NCBI RefSeq assembly: GCF_018812025.1 | Contig: NC_063045.1 | Location: forward strand, 21,731,665 to 21,795,664 | Origin: Megalobrama amblycephala | Taxonomy: Eukaryota > Chordata > Actinopteri > Cypriniformes > Xenocyprididae | Length of the DNA stretch: 64,000 nucleotides | Direction: 5' to 3' | Part shown: in pieces, positions 1-9,454 of the stretch | How the letters are laid out: each line of letters begins with the position of its first letter | Numbering within the stretch: the stretch's first letter is position 1 | Translations under genes and position numbers: made by a program | The notes under the pieces: model-generated | What the model was told of the DNA's origin: nothing | Databases searched by the model: none | Seen by the model: only the letters and a program-made list of their open reading frames with translations

Positions 1-601
1 CAATGTATCTCATCTTCTCTGCATCCATTTGGTCTTCTGCTGTGACGATTTTGTGCAGTCTGTCTAAAATGTGAATATGTGGGGCATGTTGTAAGGGCCT
101 AAGTTGGCATGCTGGTGGAGGACCACATTCTGCATGACTGCAATATTGAGATGTTAACACCACGTTGGCATTGGGACATTTAAAATGATGTTTCTCCCTC
201 TCCCTCTTACTGCAACATTGCCTTTCATTTTGTTGAGGACTCATAAACTCACCTTTTGCCTTACTTGCACCTGATTGTTGAGTTTACAGTTAAGCACCCA
301 AGTGTCTTCACACCTGACAGCTGTGTTTGATTAATTGGTTTATATGTGCGGTATGTTGGAAAGCAGTGTCTTGAAATAGCAAAGAAGTGACATTATGTTA
401 GATTTCTGTGTCTAATGTAGAGAAGTGTGTTTAGCGTTGTGCAAAACAATGTGTGTAATGTTTTGCAAAAAGTGTGAGGCTGAGAATGTGCTTATAGTTG
501 TGCAGATCTGGGCTGAGGTTTTGCTGTTTGAGTGTAGAGTTTCAGTAACTGTGTGTTATTTTTAATTTTAGCATGTAAGCTATTGTTAAAAACTGTAATA
601 G
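1..601. other. Left-edge stretch, no gene seen; possible end of an IS630-like element
   Basis: I see no coding exon here. From about 420 the sequence is rich in spaced AAAAC/GTTTT-type motifs, and it ends near 595 with an AAAACTGTA terminus. That terminus resembles the TACAGTTTT ends of the IS630-type elements mapped at 3021-5172. It may be the right end of another copy whose left end lies outside the window. Confidence 0.3.
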
Positions 602-762
602 GATATGAAATAATGATCTGAAACAACATTACATGACGTGGAGAATATGTAAACAAAAAAATAGACTCAAACAACTAGAAGTTCAGTGAAAAAAACAGGT
701 AAGGTTAGGCCTAACATTAGCTTATATCAACCTGCTATTTTACTGGAAAGGGGTGAAAATTT

Positions 763-951
763 GTGTTTAGGATTGGACAGGGGTGGATCAGGCATGCAAG
801 AGGATTTCTCCCCCGCTGCCAGGATAGGACCAGTACAGCCTGTGATGTTGATGAGATTATCTGGCCTGTCCCAGACCAAAGATGGGATGCTGGGGCAGAA
901 TATTGTTGTTGTTGTTTGGTGTATTGTACTGTACATTACATTAAGGAATAA
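763..951 (+). pseudogene. IS630/Tc1-type transposase, C-terminal fragment
   Basis: This open stretch encodes the C-terminal end of a fish IS630/mariner-type (DDE superfamily) transposase, recognised from motifs such as GWIRHARGFLPRC, ACDVDE and WP followed by DQRWDA. Full proteins of this kind are several hundred residues, so only the last tenth or so is present, with no catalytic region and no start of its own. A diverged second copy of the same segment lies on the opposite strand at 3894-4076. It is a transposon relic, not a host gene. The family call rests on recalled motif similarity. Confidence 0.6.
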
Positions 952-1027
952 AAATGTGTATACTCATGTTCATCATGTGAAAAGTTCTGTAAGGGGGAGA
1001 CAAGCTACACAACTTTTTAGTGGGTTT

Positions 1028-1031
<4 letters not shown>

Positions 1032-1078
<47 letters not shown>
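1032..1078. repeat. (GT)n microsatellite
   Basis: About 23 uninterrupted GT dinucleotides follow a short T-run. The open frames across it are low-complexity artefacts. Confidence 0.95.
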
Positions 1079-1082
<4 letters not shown>

Positions 1083-1350
1083 GTTTATATTACATTGTGG
1101 GGACCAAATGTCCCCACGATGTAATATAAACCTGAGTTCACCAGCCACCGGTCCCCACAATGTAAATGGATTAATAAACATACTAAAAGGTGTTTTTGTG
1201 AAAAAGTAAAAGTATGCACAGTTTCCTGTGATGGTTAGGTTTAGGGGTAGGGGTAGTGTAGGGGGGATAGAAAGTACGGTTTGTACAGTATAAAATGCAT
1301 TGCGGCCTATGGAAAGTCCCCACAATTCACAAAAACCTAACATGTGTGTG
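1079..1350. repeat. Interspersed fish repeat with GGGGACC/GGTCCCC hairpin
   Basis: The block starts with a short palindrome around GTGGGGACCAAATGTCCCCAC, contains a GGTTAGG / GGGGTAGGGGTAG tract, and ends with GGAAAGTCCCCACAA beside a second short GT run. I recognise this layout as a very common dispersed non-autonomous repeat in cyprinid genomes. The superfamily is not determined. Confidence 0.5.
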
Positions 1351-1367
1351 TGTGTGTTCTGTTACAG

Positions 1368-2075
1368 CAGGGGTTCCCAAACTTTTTTATTCCAGGACTA
1401 TTCCATCTAGACAAGTACAATCAATCTCAAGACCCACCATAATATTTTTAATTGGAAATATGGAGGAAAACACATCCTCATTTTCAGAACCGTTTTTATT
1501 TTCCTTGTCATAAGAATAAAATATACAGTTGACTGCAATATTAAAAGGCTTATAAGAAACACGGAGATATAACCATTCAAATGTCAAAACAGCAGCCATG
1601 TGGTTATGTTAAGACACTGCACGGCTGCGGTCACTGAATGCTGTGTACGTTACTGACGCAGACACATGACAGTTCAACACAAATGAATCAGACGACTTAT
1701 TCAGTGAGTCATTCAGTGAATGCTATGTTGATTCAGACTCTGATTCTTGTGTGTGTGTGTGTGTGTGTGTGTATCGTATGGCTGCGAGGTCTCACTTGTA
1801 GGCTGCATATGTCATCAACGGATGTTTTATTTAAGAAAAGTAACCGTAATAAAAATGACTGTTATACTATGTAAGGTGTAAAATACTGTAATTTCTTTTT
1901 TTCTTTTGTAATTGTACTTTCAATGATTCCTTTGAAAAACAGAATCATCTCTAAAGAGTTGTTTGCTCATTATCATACTAATTTTAATTCACAGTAACGT
2001 AAATTTAGCTGCAGCCAAGTGACTTTGTGCGACCCACCTTTTCTCTCAGTGTGACCCACAGTTTGAAAACCCCTG
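1368..2075. mobile_element. hAT-type MITE with 8-bp target duplication
   Basis: The element begins CAGGGGTTCCCAAAC and ends GTTTGAAAACCCCTG, imperfect terminal inverted repeats of hAT type. It is flanked by a perfect 8-bp duplication, TGTTACAG, at 1360-1367 and 2076-2083. An 8-bp duplication and CAG...CTG ends are the hAT signature. The 708-bp body has a GT microsatellite near 1750 and no transposase frame, so it is non-autonomous. GTGACCCACAG next to the right end is typical of hAT subterminal sequence. Confidence 0.88.
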
Positions 2076-2489
2076 TGTTACAGCTTACAGCTCATTCAAG
2101 TGCCACCAGTTTGTTTTTGGAGTATTTCTTCTTTCTATTTCATCTTTACCGAACGTCTGAGTAAAGTAAGATTAAAAACTGTTTTAAATTTGATTTAGCC
2201 ATCTATTTTTGTCAAATACTGATAATGGTCCAGTACTACAGCTTTTGACATGTAATAATTGTGCCATTTCAAAAAATTCATAACTATAATTGGGTAAAAG
2301 TTTAAAAACCTTTTTTTTTTTTTTTTTTTTTTTTTGCAACCTACTTTGTAGTTTAAAACCCCACTTGTATCATTAAACTTTAGTTCTAGTATACTAGTTT
2401 GAGTGTATTTTTGTTTACATTTGACAATTCTCCACCTCATGTAATGTTGTTTCAGATCATTATTTCATATCAAAGGGAGGAAATGTCAT

Positions 2490-2640
2490 TGCTCCCTATG
2501 TAAGCCTCACTGAACCATTGGATTTCAACAAAAATATCTTAATTTGTGTTCTGAAGATGAATGAAGGCCTTATGGGTGTAGAATGACATTAGGGTGAGTA
2601 ATAAATTACATTATTTTCATTTTTGGGTGAACTATAAGAA
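2490..2640. repeat. Dispersed repeat ending TTTTTGGGTGAACTAT
   Basis: The block reads through AATTTGTGTTCTGAAGATGA, GGGTGAGTAAT and CATTTTTGGGTGAACTAT. The same segment is present in the opposite orientation at about 48298-48410. It shares its end with the TTAA-flanked foldback elements at 22761 and 37443, so it is probably a diverged, truncated relative. Confidence 0.55.
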
Positions 2641-2683
2641 ATTGACAGGATTTTTGTTACATTTTATATTTTATCCCATGCAG

Positions 2684-2768
2684 CTGTTGGGGGCCATGAC
2701 ACAAAACATGTCACATGGAACATCCTTTCCCGCATTCAACCAGATGGAGTCCAAGAAGTTCCTCCTGT
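2684..2768 (+). CDS. Candidate internal exon, DUF4806-like gene
   Basis: An 85-bp exon candidate lies between a pyrimidine tract ending CATGCAG and a donor GTAAGT at 2769. In one frame it encodes VGGHDTKHVTWNILSRIQPD and a few further residues. The GG-x-T-x-x-x-x-x-N-I-L-x-R-I pattern is like the first conserved block of fish proteins carrying DUF4806. The exon enters in phase 2 (first full codon at 2686) and leaves with two bases over. That does not match the entry phase of the candidate last exon at 5334, so a further exon between them is missing or lost. Nested transposons fill the gap. It may be a decaying gene or part of an unmodelled one. Confidence 0.4.
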
Positions 2769-3893
2769 GTAAGTAAATGTAATAAGTATTGCCTGGCTAA
2801 AAAATATTAGCTAGATTATTTTTTTATTTTTTTGCCAACACATAACTTTTTTTGTTGTAATTCAAAATGTATGTAACGAGTGAGTTCATACTGGGACTAT
2901 TTTAGACTGGTTCTGGTCGACAGCGCTGCAATATCTGCGTGACTCGTCATAGACATAAACAGAGAGAAGTAGCTCCGGCTATAATGTTCTTCTGCAAGAC
3001 GCATGCAGTTCTGTTTATTACAGTTTTTTACAGACGCTAGGACACATTTCTCAATAGCAGAACAGCACAACAGAAGTCTATGTGGGCTAAACTGAGGATC
3101 AATTATCATTGCTTTGGCACAAAATGCATTCAATGACTACATCTCTCAAATTTCATGAATTCTTTTCTCACTCAGACACAACAACTGTCAAAACTCTTTG
3201 TACGTACAGGCCAATTTGCTTACATACTGGTTTCAAAACTGTTAAACTTATGTTCAAAACAATAACATAATGCAAAACTGAATAAGACAGAAATATGCTG
3301 CATTTCTACAGTAATATTGTAATTAAATATATGCTGAATCTAAAAAATCAAATACTATCAAAGCAATTAGATGAAACTGAACACCTACACAAGCATTTGT
3401 TTTTCAATTTCATTATCATCCATTCAAAGAGGAAAACTTCGGAATAATTTTGTACTGTAATGTAAACATGGTTCATATTACAAACTGCAGTGAATTATAA
3501 ACAATAGAGAGTGTTATTCTTGAGTTGTTACAGTTTTTCTCGATTGCTTAAACACATTTCTTGAAACTATGCCTCATATTCTCAAAACAGTTAACACAAA
3601 TCCATAACATCTCACCCAATTCCCCAAACATCCTATTTTCAGGTCAAAATGAAGCTCTACACTCAAAACCATTCACTCTTGCTGAAAAACCAAACTTTGC
3701 CCTCAGACATCACACACAAGCCCTCAAAAACACACACACTACAACATAGTCTAACACACTGGTGAGATAAATTCAAAACAATACTACAAAAACCAAAAAC
3801 AAAAACCAGTAATAAGTTGTGTTGCTTGTGGTTCTCCCCCCTCAAGGAACTTTTCACACTTGATGAACACATGTGTATACATTTGCACATTTT

Positions 3894-4076
3894 TTATTCC
3901 TTAATGTAATGTACAGTACAATACATCAAACAACAACAAAAAGTATTCTGCCCCAGCATCCCATCTTTGGTCTGGGACAGGCCAGAGAATCTCATCAACA
4001 TCACAGGCTGTACTGGCCCTATCCAGGCATTGGGGGTAAAATCCTCTTGCATGCCTGATCCACCCCTGACACGCAT
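3894..4076 (-). pseudogene. IS630-type transposase C-terminal fragment
   Basis: The minus strand matches the terminal motif of the fragment at 763-951 (a GWIRHARGF-like block, ACDVDE, WPVPDQRWDA), with substitutions. The reading frame that carries it ends shortly after DQRWDAGAEY. It lies downstream of the N-terminal fragment in the same orientation, as expected of one transposase gene that has lost its middle. Confidence 0.6.
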
Positions 4077-4269
4077 AAACTGAAATGTCTAGTCAGGCTT
4101 CTTTCATTCCATCGTCTCTGTGTCCTACAAAAATAGAAGTACTGATTACTGTAACTGTGACATCCTTTATACAAAATGGAAGCAGACAAAAACTCTATCT
4201 GTATGTAAGGCAATTTGATGCATGTGTTGTAACAGAGTAAAGCACTCAAAAGTTACAGTAGAGTACACT

Positions 4270-4500
4270 GAGATACACCAACCTGTTTTCCTCTCTGAAG
4301 GTTCTTATGATCAAGGCGATGGTGAAGCAACTTAAGTTTGGCTGAACTCATTTCCCAGCCTCCCTCATAGTCATACCATGGACAAGGACATGGTCAACTA
4401 GTGGCACGAATTTCATCTGAGACTCCTTGTCTCCTTGCCCCTCATCCTCATCCTCATCCTCGTTCCTCCTCTCTGGTGTCCTCGGTCTCTCTGGATCCAT
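4270..4500 (-). pseudogene. IS630-type transposase N-terminal fragment
   Basis: From ATG at 4500 (minus) the frame reads MDPERPRTPERRNEDEDEDE, an acidic leader. It continues through GMTMREAGK, an in-frame TGA, then VQPNLSCFTIALIIRTFREE. MREAG...VQPNLS...I(I)RTFR is the helix-turn-helix block I know from fish transposases of this type. One nonsense codon and loss of everything downstream make it a relic. Length is about 75 codons against several hundred for an intact protein. Confidence 0.65.
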
Positions 4501-5333
4501 TGTTCCAAAACTGAATGAACTGGCTCAGGCTCTTTTATCTATCTATTGAAGGTTCTGATTGGTGTGTGATAAATTTTGACTCTTAGTGTTTCCACGTGGT
4601 TAACTGTGTGCTAACTGAGCTCAAGCTGTGCTGACTTGAGTGAACAATATTGAATGCTAGTGCTTTCTAAATGACAACATGGTGTAGGCAATGAGAAATG
4701 AAGGGATTTGTGTCTAGAGTTTTGCAGTGTCAGTTCAACAAATCTGATTCATGTGTCAAAACAGGGGAATAGTGTTTATAGTTTAGGGAAATGGGTGTGC
4801 TTTTTGATAAATGGCGTTATGGTTTTGAAATTTTAGTTCAAAAGCTTGGTTATAGTGTTTAAGCAATCGAGAAAAACTGTAAGAAATTTTACAAAAGAAA
4901 ACATTGTATAATGATACCTAATGTCAGTGTTTTTAGGTCAGTGTTTTATGAGTGACAAAGTGTGTTTGCTTGGTGAAAACCTTTGCTAGTGTTCTGGAAG
5001 AATGAGTCAATTTGAGACATGAATAAAGTGTTTTGGTAGATTTAGTGCATTTTGAATGTGAAATTAACTTCTGTGCCAAGATGAAAGTTGGTTAGGTGAA
5101 GAGTTTTGAAGAAGAGTTTTGAAAAAGTGACCTAAGTATTGAGAAATGTGTCTTAACGATTGTAAAAAACTGTAACCGCGAGAGCACCAACAGTTACATA
5201 GTGTACCTATAAATGTCAGATTGTACACTTTTGTTTTTAAAGCAGTGGTTATGTGTATCCTTTAAAAAAAAATACAGCTGGTAGCTTGAATGTGAATTAA
5301 TTTTTTTAATGAAAATTTGCTTGTGTATTACAG

Positions 5334-5467
5334 GTGCTGTGAAAAAGAACCATGTATCACGTACCGCCACTGATGAAGACATTACAAAACACACAATACG
5401 ATGGTTCAGCCTGGCAGCTGATAGGGGAAGCTCAAGGAACCGTCCCACTGTGAGCACCCAACAGTAG
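5334..5467 (+). CDS. Candidate terminal exon, DUF4806-like gene
   Basis: The exon follows a pyrimidine tract and ATTACAG and ends at TAG 5465-5467. It encodes AVKKNH, then RTATDEDITKHTIRWFSLAADR and a polar tail. A basic start, an acidic helix, then I-x-W-F-x-x-A-x-D-R is the pattern I associate with the end of DUF4806 domains in fish proteins. Entry phase is 1. It fits as the last exon of the gene whose earlier exon is at 2684, but the phases require another exon. The LTR element at 5524 inserted just downstream. Confidence 0.42.
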
Positions 5468-5523
5468 AGTTTCAGAGTTTCACTGACGTGATCTGAGGAT
5501 AATATAAGATTAGGCTATTAGCT

Positions 5524-5804
5524 TGTTACGGATCCCTTGTTTCCCTGGACTCCATATCCCATGATCCTCCTGTTTCGTCACCTGCACTCACTTCCCTCGT
5601 CAGTTCCTCATCAACACTCATCACCTGCACCTGGACTCTATTGTTAGCACTCCCTTTATATGACACTCACTCCCTTCACTCCTTGTCCGTTCTGAATGTT
5701 GTATAACGTGTATGTTTGGTTCTCCTTGCCTTCTGTGTATTAAATACTACGTGTAATTGTGGAAATCCGTATCTGCCTCTTCTCTACACCAGCATACCAT
5801 AACA
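5524..5804 (+). repeat. 5' LTR (281 bp)
   Basis: TG...CA termini. Transcription-type signals include TTTATATGA and ATTAAATAC. It matches the 3' LTR at 7996-8276. Confidence 0.92.
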
Positions 5805-5850
5805 GAAGAACGGACCGAAAAACGACCGGATTTTCCACGGGAAAAAAAAA

Positions 5851-6567
5851 ATGGAGCCTTTCACCGGGTCCCTGGATTCAGCTCCTCCAACGCCTCTCAC
5901 TCTGACCGCCAGCGATCGCCTTATCGGGCTCCTGCAGGTAGGTCGTTCGCTGGAGAGGTATGTGGAGGAGTTCGTTGAGCTCGCTTATTTGTCTGACTGG
6001 CCTGAAGCAGTTTTGATCTCCCTGTTTTTGGATGGATTGGATGATGACACTATCCGTTTTGATGAACCTGTTTTTCGTTTCTCCTTAAGCGAAACTATCA
6101 ATTTAATTTTGTGTTTAAATGGTTCCAAATTCTTCGTGGACATGGTTCAGGATAAGTGTTGTCGTCCAGTCCATCCAGAAACATGGTTGGCCGGGCCAGT
6201 CAGTCAACCTCCGGCTTCCTCCGCATACCCCTCCAGCAAACTCCCTGCCTGCCCCATGCTGGACCCACATTCCTCTACTGGGCCCAGTAAGCGGAGGAGG
6301 AGGAAGAAAGCCGCTCCAGTCTCTCCAGAGCCCGCTCCAGTCTCTCCAAAGCCCGCTCCAGTATCTCCAGAGCCCGCTCCAGTCTCTCCAAAGCCGCTCC
6401 AGTATCTCCAGAGCCCGCTCCAGTGTCTCCAGAGCCCGCTCCAGTATCTCCAGAGCCCGCTCCAGTGTCTCCAGAGCCCGCTCCAGTATCTCCAGAGCCC
6501 GCTCCAGTGTCTCCAGAGCCCGCTCCAGTCCCCACAGTGCCAGCTCCAGTGCCTGTGGGGATTTTAA
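5851..6567 (+). CDS. Gag-like frame of LTR element with VSPEPAP-type repeats
   Basis: The first ATG after the 5' LTR starts MEPFTGSLDSAPPTPLTLTA and continues through LLQVGRSLERYVEEFVELAY and LFLDGLDDDTIRFDEPV. That is a compact, mostly helical segment of about 100 residues with the feel of a retrotransposon gag matrix/capsid start. After residue about 150 a basic RRRRKK patch leads into tandem PAPVSP repeats encoded by a unit of about 21 bp. The frame then drifts because the repeat array changes length. There is no CCHC knuckle, protease or polymerase. It is recognisable as a fish retroelement gag-like ORF. Function beyond particle assembly is unknown. Confidence 0.6.
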   Translation: MEPFTGSLDSAPPTPLTLTASDRLIGLLQVGRSLERYVEEFVELAYLSDWPEAVLISLFLDGLDDDTIRFDEPVFRFSLSETINLILCLNGSKFFVDMVQDKCCRPVHPETWLAGPVSQPPASSAYPSSKLPACPMLDPHSSTGPSKRRRRKKAAPVSPEPAPVSPKPAPVSPEPAPVSPKPLQYLQSPLQCLQSPLQYLQSPLQCLQSPLQYLQSPLQCLQSPLQSPQCQLQCLWGF

Positions 6568-7180
6568 TTGTATTTGAGGGGATGAACGAGCCCTCTCCAG
6601 TCTTTCCAGAGCCCTCTCCAGTCTCTCCAGAGCCCTCTCCAGTCTCTCCAGAGCCCTCTCCAGTCTCTCCAGAGCCCGCTCCAGTCCCCACAGAGCCAGC
6701 TCCAGTGCCTGTGGGGATTTTAATTGTATTTGAGGGATGAACGAGCCCTCTGCTCCAGCCGCCGCCTACGAGCCCTCTGCTCCAGCCGCCGCCTACGAGC
6801 CAGCCGCTCCAGCCGCCGCCGAGCCAGCCGCTCCAGCCGCCGCCTACGAGCCCTCTGCTCCAGCCGCCGCCTACGAGCCCTCTGCTCCAGCCGCCGCCTA
6901 CGAGCCCTCTGCTCCAGCCGCCGCCTACGAGCCCTCTGCTCCAGCCGCCGCCTACGAGCCCTCTGCTCCAGCCGCGCCTACGAGCCCTCAGCTCCAGCCG
7001 CCGCCTACGAGCCCTCCGCTCCAGCCGCCGCCTACGAGCCCTCCGCTCCAGCCGCGCCTACGAGCCCGCCGCTCCAGCCGCCGCCGAGCCAGCCGCTCCA
7101 GCCGCCGCGAGCCTGCCGCTCCAGCCGCCGCGAGCCAGCCGCTCCAGCCGCCGCCGAGCCAGCCGCTCCAGCTATGAACT
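6310..7180 (+). repeat. GC-rich coding minisatellites inside LTR element
   Basis: Two arrays adjoin. At 6310-6700 a unit of about 21 bp, around CCAGAGCCCGCTCCAGTCTCT, encodes proline/serine repeats. At 6737-7170 a unit of about 27 bp, around CTCTGCTCCAGCCGCCGCC, encodes EPSAPAAAY-type repeats. The copies differ slightly and shift frame between arrays, which yields long but low-complexity open frames on both strands. A third array is listed separately. Confidence 0.85.
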
Positions 7181-7918
7181 TTGATAAGACTGTTTTCCCT
7201 CCCTGCCTCCCTCTCCCGCCTCCCATGTATGTACTCACTGCACCTCCACCTCAAGCCCCTCGCCCAGATCTCCACCTCGGACCTCTGGGCGATTACCTAC
7301 ACCCTGGCTCCAACCTCCCTCGTCTCCACCGTTGCCCATCAGTCCACCAGCTTCACAAGTCTCCATCCTGCCTCCGCTCACACCTTGGTCCCTCGTCAGC
7401 CTGCCTTCCCCTCTGGACTGCACTCCTCCGGCTCCGCTCCGTCCCTCCGTCCCTCGTTTCCAGTTGGCTTCCTCACTCCCCTGGTGTTCACTCTGTTGTC
7501 TGTCGTCTGTGTTCAACTGCGGCCTTCTGGAGCCCCGGCTGCGCTTCGGTCGGCGGAGCCGCTGGTTCCGCCATCTCCCGCCGGTCCTTCACCGCCGCCT
7601 GGGCTCGGCGACAATTCGGCTTCGGCTCCTGACCCGCAATGGCCGCCTTCGGCTCCTGACCCGCCATGGCTGCCCACGGCTCCTGACCCGCCATGGCTGC
7701 CCACGGCTCCTGACCCGCCATGGCTGCCCACGGCTCCTGACCCGCCATGGCTGCCCACGGCTCCTGACCCGCCATGGCTGCCCACGGCTCCTGACCTGCC
7801 ATGGCTGCCCACGGCTCCTGACCCGCCATGGCTGCCCACGGCTCCTGACCCGCCATGGCTTTTGAGCCTGCCCTGGAGACCTCCACTCCAGTCTACTCCT
7901 CCCCCTGCTTCGGTTTGA
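7181..7918 (+). CDS. Proline-rich C-terminal frame of LTR element
   Basis: The frame is open across the rest of the interior. It starts with a low-complexity P/S/L-rich part and ends in about eight PWLPTAPDP repeats from a 27-bp unit at 7635-7860. No enzymatic motif is present. It is in the same frame as the 6737 array and probably continues one long repetitive ORF. It stops at 7918, 77 bp before the 3' LTR. Confidence 0.35.
   Translation: MIRLFSLPASLSRLPCMYSLHLHLKPLAQISTSDLWAITYTLAPTSLVSTVAHQSTSFTSLHPASAHTLVPRQPAFPSGLHSSGSAPSLRPSFPVGFLTPLVFTLLSVVCVQLRPSGAPAALRSAEPLVPPSPAGPSPPPGLGDNSASAPDPQWPPSAPDPPWLPTAPDPPWLPTAPDPPWLPTAPDPPWLPTAPDPPWLPTAPDLPWLPTAPDPPWLPTAPDPPWLLSLPWRPPLQSTPPPASV
7635..7860 (+). 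repeat. 27-bp minisatellite, about 8 copies
   Basis: The unit CCGCCATGGCTGCCCACGGC plus CTCCTGA is repeated with almost no variation. It encodes PDPPWLPTA. High homogeneity suggests recent expansion. Confidence 0.9.
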
Positions 7919-7995
7919 GGTCTCCAGGGCGCCCGCCCCCCTCCCGGTTGTTACATCTACGGCGCGAGGACGCGCCTACCGGGAGGGGGAGGTAC

Positions 7996-8276
7996 TGTTA
8001 CGGATCCCTTGTTTCCCTGGACTCCATATCCCATGATCCTCCTGTTTCGTCACCTGCACTCACTTCCCTCGTCAGTTCCTCATCAACACTCATCACCTGC
8101 ACCTGGACTCTATTGTTAGCACTCCCTTTATATGACACTCACTCCCTTCACTCCTTGTCCGTTCTGAATGTTGTATAACGTGTATGTTTGGTTCTCCTTG
8201 CCTTCTGTGTATTAAATACTACGTGTAATTGTGGAAATCCGTATCTGCCTCTTCTCTACACCAGCATACCATAACA
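7996..8276 (+). repeat. 3' LTR (281 bp)
   Basis: It is read as identical to the 5' LTR, preceded by a purine tract and followed by the TAGCT duplication. Confidence 0.92.
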
Positions 8277-8281
8277 TAGCT

Positions 8282-8550
8282 ATCATTGAAAATGATTTAA
8301 ACTTTTTTTTAGGTCTTATACAATGAATTATAGGCCTATAATTAAAATTATTAAGAGTGTCAATGAAAATTAAGCGCAGCTTACTTCAAGCACCTATTTA
8401 AAAAAAAAAAAAAAAACTATTTAACACGAAATACTGTTATTCTTATTTGTTTCTAGCCTATATGTACGGCCACAAGAGAAATAATGGAATAAATTTAGAC
8501 AGTTACATAGGCTACCGTTATCAGCATTTTATGTTGAAATTCGTCTCTGA
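8282..8550. other. No gene seen
   Basis: AT-rich sequence with an A-run near 8400. No exon, repeat boundary or RNA gene recognised. Confidence 0.5.
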
Positions 8551-9194
8551 GAATACCCACTAAACACTGGACGTCGGATAGACGTGCAGATCATATTAGT
8601 TCCGTCGGTCCATGACCATTTCTGAACATCTATTCGTCGTCCAAACTAGGTCCACTGTTTGGACGTCCAACCATGACCCAACCTTGACGTCATTTGACAT
8701 TCAACATTTGACATTTGAACGGGGTAATTTTTTCGGACGTCATTTGGACGTCTATAACAGATGCAGGAAATTGACATGATTATATGTAATATTTGTTTTA
8801 TAGGGCCTATCAACATGATTAATACATGAAGAGTTCAGATGCAAAAGCCTCTAAGTGCCATCTGAAATTTTCTTCTAGAAAGATCATTTTTATCAATCTT
8901 GTATATTTAAGTTCAATAATTTTACTTAAATGACAATGCAAATTACCTATTAATTGCCATTTAAGTGAAAGTACTTAACTGGTTTATTTAAAGTAGCCTA
9001 ATCAAGTTATTTCTTTATGCATATGTATTTTTGCATGTATCTGTTTATTTATTTGGAAATGCAATTTGTGGGAAATTATAGTTCAGAAAATAATTTCATG
9101 GTAGCATATATTAGGCCTATCCTCCTTATTTCTAATTTAAAAAGAACTAACAGCAGCTAAAGGACAGGCGAGGACAACTCTCAATCAAGGGCTT

Positions 9195-9290
9195 TGGATT
9201 TCAGCCAAAGAGACAAAACCAGTCAACATCACTCTGATTGGTCGAGGCAGCACATCATCATAACCCAACCAGTAAACACCACTCTGATTG
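9195..9290. repeat. Short tandem duplication with two ATTGG motifs
   Basis: ACCAGTCAACATCACTCTGATTGG and a near-copy, ACCAGTAAACACCACTCTGATTGG, are about 60 bp apart; each ends in a CCAAT-box-like motif on the minus strand. This could be a small promoter module, but no supported exon lies beside it. Confidence 0.4.
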
Positions 9291-9454
9291 GCTGAGGCAA
9301 CACAACAGGCATTTCGCGCGGGTGTTCAACCATTGCAAAATGACGGCACAGCTTTTCAGCCGGAATCGCTGCATTTATTTTTGAATAAAGATGAAAATGG
9401 TGATATTGAATTGTGATTTATTTGTATTTGTTTAACTGTAGTGTTGTATGTAGT

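Larger units (their letters stand above)
602..2470. repeat. Inverted repeat pair bracketing 1.87 kb (arms 602-659 and 2411-2470)
   Basis: The 58-bp segment at 602-659 recurs as its reverse complement at 2411-2470 with a few mismatches and small gaps. Between the arms lie a transposase C-terminal fragment, a GT microsatellite, a common fish repeat and a complete hAT MITE. The arms could be terminal inverted repeats of an older element or an inverted duplication. I could not define a target duplication. Confidence 0.5.
3531..4879 (-). mobile_element. IS630/mariner-type element (inner), internally deleted
   Basis: CAGTTTTTCTCGATTGCTTA begins at 3531 and its exact inverse ends at 4879, giving terminal repeats of about 25 bp. 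TA is duplicated at 3529-3530 and 4880-4881. Read on the minus strand, the body holds a transposase start (4500 downward) and then a transposase end (4076-3894), with the middle including the catalytic region missing. It is therefore an internally deleted, non-autonomous copy inserted into the related outer element. Confidence 0.8.
3021..5172. mobile_element. IS630/mariner-type element (outer), TA target duplication
   Basis: The left terminus CAGTTTTTTACA at 3021 and the right terminus TGTAAAAAACTG ending 5172 are inverted copies. After a short mismatch the similarity continues through the GACACATTTCTCAATA motif. Each end abuts TA (3019-3020 and 5173-5174), the duplication expected of the Tc1/mariner/IS630 superfamily. 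Both subterminal regions are rich in AAAAC motifs. A second element of the same kind sits inside at 3531-4879. No coding remnant clearly belongs to the outer copy. Confidence 0.72.
5524..8276 (+). mobile_element. Non-autonomous LTR retrotransposon, intact ends and 5-bp target duplication
   Basis: Two direct repeats of 281 bp (5524-5804 and 7996-8276) start TGTTACGGATCC and end CATACCATAACA. By eye I find no difference between them, so the insertion is young. The flanks are TAGCT on both sides (5519-5523, 8277-8281), a 5-bp duplication. A purine tract, GGGAGGGGGAGG, lies immediately before the 3' LTR. The 2.2-kb interior has a gag-like start and repetitive proline-rich frames but no protease, reverse transcriptase or integrase, so it must be moved in trans. 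The gag start resembles sequences I associate with zebrafish Gypsy-type elements. I found no convincing primer-binding site. Confidence 0.9.

Noticed and set aside
686..1129. 147-residue ORF ending in a Cys/Val run
   Set aside because: It crosses a GT microsatellite and two unrelated repeats. Only the 763-951 segment in another frame is a real transposase remnant.
6275..6691. Glycine-rich minus-strand ORF (GSGETGEGSG)
   Set aside because: It is a shadow of the plus-strand proline/serine coding minisatellite of the LTR element.
7488..7886. Minus-strand ORFs with AMAGQEPW or GSHGGSGAV repeats
   Set aside because: Antisense readings of the 27-bp minisatellite. Open frame length is explained by repeat composition.
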